27,762 bases of DNA. Origin: Salpingoeca rosetta. Lineage: Eukaryota; Opisthokonta; Choanoflagellata; Craspedida; Salpingoecidae. Position numbers and translations under genes: made by a program. Below the pieces are notes generated by a model. That model searched no databases. It was not told the DNA's origin and saw only the letters and a list, made by a program, of their open reading frames with translations. The stretch is taken from positions 1,694,068 to 1,721,829 of the forward strand of contig NW_004754926.1 in the NCBI RefSeq assembly GCF_000188695.1, in the 5' to 3' direction. Below are positions 22,601-27,762 of the stretch, one piece after another (positions within the stretch are counted from its first letter, which is position 1; every line of letters begins with the position of its first letter).

Positions 22601-25150
22601 TCGCAAGGATCCCTTGATCAGCTGAAGCCGAGCCCATTCGACGGCTTCCTGGCGCGTGCGCAGCCGTCTGCTGCCAACAGCGGCGTGTGGGAGCTGGAGT
22701 TCACCACCCGTGAGGTGCTTGGCAACCTGACGCTGACGCTGATTCAGGCGACCACAGATGCGCTTGGCAACACATCGCCGTCACGCTCGCTCGTGCTGAC
22801 AGGAGATCGGGTTTCACCGTTCACATACCCGAACAGCCTGGTGATGAACGTGACACACGGTGCTGGCGGTGTCGCACAGAGCACGGTGCGGTTTGGCCCC
22901 TCTGGGTACAACCCTCTTGTGGAAACGAGCGTCTTCGATGGGCCATGCTCACCTATTCTCATCACCACAACTACCACTACCACCACCACTACGACTACGA
23001 CGACAACAACCACCACAACAACAACAACAACCACCACCACCACTACGACTGCAACAACGACGACAAGCACGAGCACCACGACGACGAGCAGGAGGCCGCC
23101 AATAACCACCAGCTCAACGTCCACCAGTGTCCCCATTACGATTGGGCCGCCGCAAAAGTCCGAGACGTTCTTTGAATCTGCAGCTGGCATCATCGTGATT
23201 GTGGTGGTCGTGCTGCTGCTGCTGTGCTGCTGCTGTTGCCTGTTCTACGTGTGGCGGCGGCGCATGCCGGAGGAAGGCGACGAGGAGTCGGGCCACGGCA
23301 TGTTTGGTCGGTCCATGACGTACGACGTGCGCGACCACAAGCCACATCGCCTCGAGCACGACACGCGCAACGTGACGCTGGTTGGCAAACAGAAGCGCGG
23401 GTCACTGGCTGCGTCCCAGGCGCTCGACGAGGACAACTTCCTGCAGGTGTCGTCGTTCCCTGAGGTTGTGAGCCGCGAGGAGGACATGACCAACGGGAAA
23501 GACGTGGAAACCATCTCGCTTGACCTGCAGGAGTCTGTTGGCGTGGAGCAGGGCCAAGGCGAGGCGGAGGGCGGTGAGGACATGTTTGAGACGTCGTTTG
23601 GAACAACACCGACATCGCAGGCAGAGGGCCTGAGGGAGACGGAGGTGGTGCTGAGCGACGACGGCGCGCCCGGTGGCAAGGTGGAGGAGGTGGTGACACC
23701 CCCGCACCTGTCCACATCCGCGTACCTCAACCCGCCCGTGGACGACACGGACAGCGTGCAGCGGGTGCCTGTTGAGGGCGGCAGCACGGGTCTGTATGGC
23801 GAGACGGGCGCCCCTGCCACCACGTACCTGCGACCTCCGAGTGACTCTGAGGACGAAGCGACCGAAATGCTTGGTGCTGGCCTGGCCATGGCCATGGCTG
23901 ACAAGGGTCAGGGTGGTGGTGACGAAGACCGCCGCGCGTCGTTTGTGCCAAACCCGTTTGATCCTGCCAACGAGAGCTCATCCGAGGACTTTTACAGCGA
24001 CGAGGAGGAGGGTGCAGGAGCAGGAGAACAAGACCAAGAGCGAGCGGCGCTGGGCCCAGAGGGCGAGCGTGAAGACACGCGTGCAGGACAACGCGACGAA
24101 GAACAACAAGAAGAAGAGGAGGCGGCGCCACCGCGGTCGGCACGATCGTCCAAGGAAGCGTGGGGCGAGCCAGTGCATGAGCCGCAATACCTGGACGTGA
24201 GACCCGAACCGGAGCAGCCTGGCACGGACACTGGCGGTGCTGTTGAGCACGTGTCGCAGTATCTCGACGTGAAACCGGGCGAACCCGGCGATGGCGATGG
24301 CGCTGGCCCGAGCGGCGAGCGTGAACATGGCGGTGACGGTGAGGAGGAGGACGGCGAAGGTGGCTTGCAGTTCTTCGATGATGATGAGGTTGAGTTTGTG
24401 CCGGACGATGGGCAGGACGCGGCGTGGACAGAGAGCACGATGATGGAGGAGAAGGGGTCGTCGTCACACTCGCGCTCGCCCGAACCGGAGACGAAGGTGG
24501 ACGAGGCGGAAGGCAGCGCTGAGACATCGTTTGCAATGACAGCAGCAACCACGGGCGACAACGATGGCGAAGCTGAGGATGATGATGCTGATGAGAGCAC
24601 GGACACCTTCCCCTCCGACTCACAGCAGCAGCAGCAGCAGCAGCAGCCGCGGTCTCGGCGTCCGCTGCCGCCGGCGCAAGAAGAGGAGCAGGAGGTGAAG
24701 AAAGACATCCTTCCACTGACGGTGTACAAGCGGGTGGGCGAAGGCGTTGGGTTCAGCATCTACGGAGGAACGGAGACGGGTGAGGCCGGCATCTTTGTCT
24801 CGCGCGTGGATGAGGAAGGTCCCGCTGCTGGCATTGTGCGGCCGGATGACGAGGTGCTGGCGGTTGGCTTGAACAAGATGCGTGACCTGACCAGCACCGA
24901 GGCGGACTTGGTGATGGAGGAGGCAAGCGGCTGCGAGACGGTGAAGCTTGTGGTTGCGCGCGTGCCTGACAAGAAGCCGAGCGCTGATCCTCGGAGTACG
25001 CTGTCTGTTGGGCCGGGCAAGTTTATGTTGTCGAAGCCGCTTCGCTCACGCCGCCGCTCCGCCAACCTCTCTGGCATGGCCAACCCGTCCAACCCACACC
25101 AGCCCGACCACGTCTACGATGAGACGTTTGACGTGTCGGAGTTTGCTTAG
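4799..25150 (+). CDS. Giant multidomain type I membrane protein with three TMEM132-like/cohesin-dockerin modules and a cytoplasmic PDZ domain
   Basis: A single uninterrupted exon of 6783 codons. The open frame begins at a TTG at 4745; 4799 is the first in-frame ATG (A at -3). An ATG at 5066 (residue 90) would put the signal segment closer to the N terminus. Order: His/Gln-rich N terminus; hydrophobic segment about 127-150; Cys block 180-242; 20-Gln tract; Ser/Thr/Pro stretch about 337-443; Cys block 446-512; beta-rich domain about 518-690; RRRRRRD at 698; three DGPAGP-type repeats about 785-1270; Cys block 1274-1340; module 1 1342-2771; Cys array 2772-3109; module 2 3112-4579; module 3 about 4604-6050; poly-Thr stalk; transmembrane helix 6130-6152; acidic tail with Tyr motifs and PDZ about 6638-6726. 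Inferred role: very large cell-surface adhesion or signalling receptor. TMEM132 and cohesin/dockerin assignments rest on motif pattern, not a search. Neighbouring genes are unrelated. Confidence 0.9.
5168..5290 (+). other. Signal peptide / hydrophobic segment of the giant protein
   Basis: Residues about 127-150 (GPAIVALLLLFLATGPAALM) are the only strong hydrophobic run before the C-terminal transmembrane helix. A poly-Ala stretch follows, then the first cysteine block. With the ATG at 4799 the hydrophobic core is preceded by about 127 mostly His/Gln residues, which is long for a cleaved signal peptide; with the ATG at 5066 (residue 90) the n-region is about 39 residues. Either way everything downstream should be translocated into the secretory pathway. 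Confidence 0.7.
5336..6334 (+). other. Cys-rich blocks 1 and 2 flanking a polyQ tract and a Ser/Thr/Pro stretch
   Basis: Two TNFR/EGF-like cysteine blocks (5336-5524 and 6134-6334; residues 180-242 and 446-512) share the signature C-x-x-x-x-Y/E-x-x-x-P-T-x-T-S-(D/N)-R-x-C. The same signature occurs in block 3 at 8618-8818 and in the large array. Between them lie 20 Gln (5585-5644) and a roughly 105-residue Ser/Thr/Pro-rich, mucin-like segment (about 5808-6126) that is probably extended and O-glycosylated. Confidence 0.75.
6350..6906 (+). other. Unnamed two-part beta-rich domain ending in a polybasic RRRRRRD site
   Basis: Residues about 518-690 begin with NYNWLSLHVLPED and later read AATFFNGTWY and LIPGVGYVL. 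Two half-repeats are visible: a GDM(L)IxS segment with a GTW motif, then an ILSQPENGGAATFFNGTW segment. The pattern N-W-x-S-x-x-V-L-P-E-D ... G-x-G-Y-x-L recalls a motif I associate with repeats in secreted bacterial proteins; this is a recollection, not a match. Six consecutive Arg then Asp at 6890-6907 (residues 698-704) form a strong proprotein-convertase-like site straight after the domain. Confidence 0.5.
7150..8610 (+). other. Three DGPAGP-type repeats with inserted polyQ tracts
   Basis: Three related segments carry ADGPAGPMFMI (about 7285), ADGPAGPTFQI (about 7852) and SIGPTGEPWFQL (about 8410), each preceded by a beta-strand-like V-x-V stretch and a D-G turn. Gln tracts interrupt the linkers: about 7378-7402 and 26 Gln at 7586-7663. 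RHRREA at about 8250 is another basic, convertase-like site. I do not recognise the fold. Confidence 0.5.
8820..13114 (+). other. Module 1: TMEM132-like + cohesin-like + furin site + dockerin-like
   Basis: Residues about 1342-2771. A first cohesin-like domain starts near GIPNNNLFVGSTL (about 9390). It is followed by Ig-like segments with the TMEM132-type landmark VLNRVDGW-x-C-x-YQHAEVTVLANF (Trp at 10208, residue 1804) and VQVSDDSVVPARLDV (about 10470). A second cohesin-like domain starts at FGDMDAG (about 11851) and has the strand LSLQYDPAHLDFV and the motif DWPGG. Then RRRRSED at 12290 (residue 2498) and a second basic site RLRRRTR. The dockerin-like pair starts GDANADGVF at 12392 (residue 2532), with second loop DIDHNNDRNPDD. 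The closing domain ends GGYDPLDTF and a Cys. Codons favour C at the third position. Confidence 0.72.
13112..14125 (+). other. TNFR-like cysteine repeat array, 12 units plus one degenerate
   Basis: Residues 2772-3109. After a lead-in, twelve units of about 24-25 residues follow the pattern C-x-x-C-x(4-6)-Y-x(4)-C-x(6-7)-N/P-x-x-C, for example ANCSVCLMGQYEVTPC followed by TPTQNRFC. A thirteenth unit, KEIRNC...PTPTSDRVC, has lost two Cys and matches the N-terminal blocks. Tyr or Phe is kept at the same place in nearly every unit. The pattern fits a rigid disulfide rod like the cysteine-rich domains of TNF receptors. It lies exactly between modules 1 and 2; only a short three-Cys remnant occupies the same place between modules 2 and 3 (18533-18610). 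Confidence 0.82.
14129..18535 (+). other. Module 2: TMEM132-like + cohesin-like + furin site + dockerin-like, G-rich codons
   Basis: Residues about 3112-4579. Same order as module 1: first cohesin-like domain near VVPHRDLYRGDRF (about 14706); Ig-like region with LSRVAGW-x-C (Trp at 15506, residue 3570); second cohesin-like domain CNLSPVTGDIDLGS (about 17143) with VTVEYDAGLL and GWPGGPF; GRRRRDIAAS at 17585 (residue 4263); dockerin-like GDTDGDCLFDVRD at 17786 (residue 4330), second loop DADQNDAVNTQD; closing domain ending GYDPFTAFNNT and Cys 4579. Third codon positions are strongly G (GTG, ACG, GCG, GGG), unlike modules 1 and 3. Confidence 0.72.
18611..22948 (+). other. Module 3: TMEM132-like + cohesin-like + furin site + dockerin-like
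   Basis: Residues about 4605-6050. First cohesin-like domain near AVLPRQTLYPGTVY (about 19156). The Ig-like landmark reads ELNAVASPADCPTAVYQ (about 19950), so the Gly-Trp of the other copies is lost while the Cys and YQ remain. Second cohesin-like domain at VGDIDIGS (about 21619) with VTLQYNASVV and DWIGGTF. RRRRSDSS at 22064 (residue 5756) is followed by an Ala/Ser linker. Dockerin-like RGDTNLDCAFDLND at 22217 (residue 5807), second loop DADNSGTPDTLD; closing domain ends SGYNPLVETS and Cys 6050, directly before the Thr stalk. Confidence 0.7.
22963..23254 (+). other. Poly-Thr stalk and single transmembrane helix
   Basis: About 35 near-continuous Thr residues (from 22963), then Thr/Ser/Pro-rich sequence, form a probable O-glycosylated membrane-proximal stalk. 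The helix follows at 23186-23254 (residues 6130-6152): IIVIVVVVLLLL then five Cys and LFYVW. The stop-transfer basic RRR starts at 23255. The five Cys at the cytoplasmic end are candidates for palmitoylation. Topology: N terminus outside, tail inside. Confidence 0.85.
23255..25147 (+). other. Cytoplasmic tail: tyrosine motifs, acidic region and PDZ domain
   Basis: Residues 6153-6783. Candidate SH2-type sites: TYDVRD (about 23316), AYLNPP, LYGET, TYLRPP (about 23720-23840), two copies of QYLDV (about 24184 and 24259) and VYDETF (about 25105). YLNP has the Y-x-N form bound by GRB2-type SH2 domains; YLRP has the Y-x-x-P form bound by Crk-type SH2 domains. NPF near 23952 is an EH-domain motif. 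VSSFPE (23447-23464) resembles a WIRS peptide (hydrophobic-x-S/T-F-x-x). A PDZ domain lies at about 24710-24976: carboxylate loop GVGFSIYGG, then AGIFVSRV and DEVLAVG. The acidic stretch and a Gln run precede it. The extreme C terminus SEFA could be a weak PDZ ligand. Confidence 0.72.
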
Positions 25151-25300
25151 ATTCGGCGGCGAGAGCATGTGTGTGTGTGAGAGAGAGAGAGTGTGAGTGT
25201 GAGTGTGTGTGTGTGTGTGAGAGAGTGAGAGTGAGTGAGTGTGTGTGCATCGAAAGCGTTTTATTCTTGTATCTTCTTGTGTTTTTGTGGCAAACGTCTG

Positions 25301-25381
<81 letters not shown>

Positions 25382-25917
25382 TTTAGGTGTTCGAGTCTGT
25401 GCATGGGGATGGCTTAGCGTGAGTGTTATGCGAGTGCATGTCACGGCAAGCCCCAAATTTGCTTCTTCTTTTGCCTGCATGCATCCTTCTCGCTTGGTCA
25501 TTTCTCTTTTGTTTTGTTGTTTTTTCTCTTCACAGTAGCAGCCCATATTCTTTCTTCATTGCGGTGGTTGGTCCTTTTACTGTCGACTACTTTCTTGTTT
25601 GGTTCTCATCGTCAACAATACACGTATCCCACAAAACACAAACAAAGAAGAGCCATCACCCTCAGCAGCCACTACAGTGTGACTCGCAAGCAAGGCACAG
25701 TGTGGGAAATGGGTGGGGATGTGGAAGCTGGGAAGGTAACAACACAACACGTCGTGGCTTGCGCCAGTCGAGTGGCGGTGGTCGTGGTTGTGGTGGTGTG
25801 GTGTTGGATTTGACACATGAACCAAGCAGCAAGAGGGGAGGGGGCTTGGTGTTGGTGGTGCCGTATTGTCAAAACGAGTGGCGCTGTTCCGTCGCTCTCG
25901 AGTATGTGTTCGGCCGG
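25151..25917. other. Convergent intergenic region / 3'UTRs
   Basis: Lies between the stop of the giant gene (plus) and the stop of the DUF155 gene (minus). It starts with GA/GT mixed repeats (25168-25247) and contains 39 uninterrupted GT units (25303-25380). On the plus strand I see no AATAAA; a minus-strand AATAAA is at 25260-25265, about 650 bases beyond the DUF155 stop, so the two 3'UTRs may overlap. The remainder (25381-25917) shows no coding sequence I can support. Confidence 0.6.
25419..25535 (+). other. Candidate 3'UTR intron of the giant gene
   Basis: A consensus donor GTGAGT at 25419 and a very strong acceptor (a long T-rich tract ending TCTTCACAG at 25535) would define a 117-nt intron starting about 268 bases after the stop codon. 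Its length and signals resemble the coding introns nearby. It is not tied to any recognisable coding exon, so a 3'UTR intron or an unannotated transcript are both possible. Confidence 0.4.
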
Positions 25918-26073
25918 TTAAAGCACATCGACGTGGCCATCGGCAAACGCGTTGTACATGATGTCCACAAGGCCGAGAATCACCTGAAAAAGAGGGAGCA
26001 CAGGAAAGCAATGGTTGATTGTGTGAGGACACACACTGTGTGTGTGTGTGTGTGTTTGTGTTTGTGTGTGTGT

Positions 26074-26130
<57 letters not shown>

Positions 26131-27469
26131 GGTGTGTAGGTGCGCGCGTGTGTGTGGGGGGGGGGAGTTGAAACTCTTTGTCCATGACATGTGCTCGCTA
26201 CCAAGCAAGACTCACCTCGACGACAATCAGGATAATGACGATCCATTCTGCACATGCCAACAACAACACATACGCGGGCACACAGGTACACGAACAAATG
26301 CATTACATGAGGCGCGGAGAGAGACAGACAGCGCAATCAATCAACGAAGGTGCACGACAACAAGAACGGCGTGAGTATTTACAAGTACAACAGTATCAAA
26401 TGCGTACCGAGACGGGTGCTGTGCTGTTCTGATTTCTCTGTGCGAAGAATGTCGAGCAACTCTGCAAGCACATCCAAGCGCTTGTTCAGCACCTGAAAAA
26501 TGTTGAGAGCGGACGGTGTGGTGGTGCGAGTGGTGACATGAAGTGTGAGGACAACAGCCATAAGGGAATTGAAAGGGAGTTGAAAGGGAGTTGAAAGGGA
26601 GTTGAAAGGGAGTTGAAAGGGAGTTGAAAGGGAGTTGAAAGGGAATTGAAATCACACTGCCATGCCATCAACAGCGTGTATGCGCAAGAAACAAGAGGAC
26701 ACTGAAACGAACACGTGCGCAGGTACAAACACACACTCACTCATCCAAACACACACACACACACGCGCGTGTCGGGGCAACCACTTACATCAACACGCTG
26801 GTCGATGCTGAGGAACTTTCTGCACTTTGTGTACACCCATTCACCATGCTGCTGATCCCAAAAGTGGTCGGGCGTGTCGAGAATGTCGTAGATGAGGTTG
26901 ACAGACGATTTCTGGATGTAAAGCTCGCCAATGTACTTTGAAATCTCCTGTTTGCTCAGCGCCATCTTGCCCTCTGTTGCCAGCTCCTGCGGAATGTGCT
27001 GTGTGGCCGCAATTGTCTTCTCGATGCCTTGGGAACAGGTCGGGGATGGACGTGCAGGTGGGTTGTGCGGGTGTGTGCATGAGTGCGTGATGTCATGAGC
27101 ACGCAGAGCAATGGGAGAGTGAAGGGGCGAGTGGAACGGCCAGAAGGAGCGCAAAGAGATATTAAAGGAGGCAGCCACACACAACGTGTACACGTGCATA
27201 GAACAACACGCACGTGCGACGAAAGAGCAATGTGTACACAGATCCGTTCACACATCACACACACACACATCACATCACATCACACATGACGCAATCACGT
27301 GTAAGTGTTGTACTGACCGACTTCAAACGTCTCGAGCTTGACAGACGTGGCGATGGCGTAGGAGACGGCCAGCTTGATCGCAGTGCCCTCCTCGCCAAAT
27401 ATCCTGGGCAGCAGGTAGTTGTTGTCGAAGATTGCAAACGCATCTGGGGACTGCGATGTCGTGTAATAC
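25918..27469 (-). CDS. DUF155 / RMD1-RMND1-Sif family membrane protein, C-terminal part, partial at right edge
   Basis: Last five exons on the minus strand: 27469-27318, 27027-26789, 26492-26408, 26247-26216 and 25983-25918 (TAA at 25920-25918). All junctions are GT-AG and restore frame, giving about 190 residues of continuous family sequence. Landmarks in order: FGEEGTAIKLAVSYAIATSV; the I-P-Q-E-L-A segment; LSKQEISKYIGELYI; NLIYDILDTPDHFW; QRVDVLNKRLDVLAELLDIL (predicted amphipathic helices); and a hydrophobic C-terminal segment RLEWIVIILIVVEVILGLVD, probably one membrane anchor. The family includes yeast RMD1, fission yeast Sif proteins and human mitochondrial RMND1. Which subgroup this belongs to cannot be decided without the N terminus. 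The upstream exon is beyond 27762, and 27470-27762 is intron. Confidence 0.88.
25984..26215 (-). repeat. Last intron of the DUF155 gene: (CA)n tract and poly-C
   Basis: On the plus strand an interrupted (TG)n runs at about 26037-26127 and a run of ten G precedes GAGTTGAAA at 26156-26173. In the sense (minus) strand these read (CA)n and poly-C. The intron also contains one exact copy of the 11-base minisatellite unit found two introns upstream (26163-26173). Confidence 0.8.
26564..26651. repeat. 11-bp minisatellite, eight copies
   Basis: Eight uninterrupted copies of GGGAGTTGAAA lie within the intron 26493-26788 of the DUF155 gene. The six inner copies are identical; the first and last carry GGGAATTGAAA. 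In the sense strand the unit is TTTCAACTCCC. It explains the FNSLSTP-type repeat frames seen here. Confidence 0.92.
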
Positions 27470-27665
27470 CTGGATACGTACAGCACGCGCGAGAGAGTGC
27501 AACAGCACGAGCACGGTGTGAGGTTGGGCAAGGGCTGAAGCAGGATAATGGGAACGGGGGCAGGAAGGGAAGACAAGAAAAACAACACACGGGATGTACA
27601 GCCGTGATGAAAAAGTTGCACAGAAAGCGCGCAGACACAGAAAAACAAAAGCGCACAAACACACA

Positions 27666-27762
<97 letters not shown>
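27470..27762 (-). repeat. Intron of the DUF155 gene ending in a (TG)n tract at the window edge
   Basis: The acceptor TACGTATCCAG ends at 27470. The sense strand upstream is pyrimidine-rich and shows no exon. From about 27666 to the last base the plus strand is almost pure (TG)n with one TATG interruption, so the edge lies in a long microsatellite. Confidence 0.75.

Noticed and set aside
8820..22948. A true bacterial cellulosomal scaffoldin
   Set aside because: Neighbouring spliced eukaryotic genes, a Thr stalk, a transmembrane helix and a PDZ tail show a eukaryotic receptor; only the domain types resemble cellulosome parts.
26564..26651. CRISPR-like regular repeat
   Set aside because: Units are contiguous with no spacers, in a eukaryotic intron.
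26341..26740. FNSLSTPFQLP-type repeat protein on the minus strand
   Set aside because: It is the translation of the 11-bp minisatellite in an intron of the DUF155 gene.
1..27762. tRNA or rRNA genes
   Set aside because: No T-arm GTTCRANYC context with a matching cloverleaf and no rRNA-like sequence was seen on either strand by eye.

Overview
The window looks like nuclear DNA of a unicellular holozoan, most likely a choanoflagellate of the Salpingoeca type. Short spliced housekeeping genes with GT-AG introns, GC-rich codons and dense (TG)n/(CA)n microsatellites sit beside a giant secreted or membrane protein with TNFR-like cysteine repeats, a Thr stalk, a PDZ domain and a tail rich in candidate phosphotyrosine sites. 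The lineage is inferred from gene content, not from a search.

Layout: (1) 1-1040, minus strand: 5' part of the ribosomal protein eL34 gene (RPL34), two coding exons, an inferred 5'UTR intron and a TOP-like start, running off the left edge. (2) 1041-1792: divergent intergenic region shared with (3) 1793-3364, plus strand: a four-exon ALYREF (Aly/REF mRNA export adaptor) gene of 245 codons. (4) 3365-4798: repeat-rich non-coding DNA with the ALYREF poly(A) signal and the leader or promoter of the next gene. (5) 4799-25150, plus strand: one uninterrupted 6783-codon exon encoding a giant type I membrane protein. (6) 25151-25917: convergent intergenic region with long (GT)n tracts and a possible 3'UTR intron. 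(7) 25918-27762, minus strand: the last five exons of a DUF155 (RMD1/RMND1/Sif family) gene, running off the right edge.

The giant protein is the main object of interest. After a His/Gln-rich N terminus and a hydrophobic signal segment it has cysteine-rich blocks, polyQ tracts, a Ser/Thr/Pro stretch and several unnamed beta-rich domains. It then has three copies of a module of about 1430-1470 residues. Each copy carries a TMEM132-like part (cohesin-like domain plus bacterial-Ig-like domains), a second cohesin-like domain, a furin-like RRRR site, a dockerin-like pair of calcium loops and a closing beta-rich domain. A 12-13-unit cysteine repeat array separates copies 1 and 2. A poly-Thr stalk, one transmembrane helix and a roughly 630-residue acidic tail with tyrosine motifs and a PDZ domain follow. 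The middle module has a different codon and GC-skew signature from its neighbours. The architecture suggests a very large, possibly proteolytically nicked, calcium-stabilised adhesion receptor; this is inference.

The flanking genes are unrelated housekeeping functions (translation, mRNA export, a DUF155 membrane protein) and show no functional link to the giant gene.
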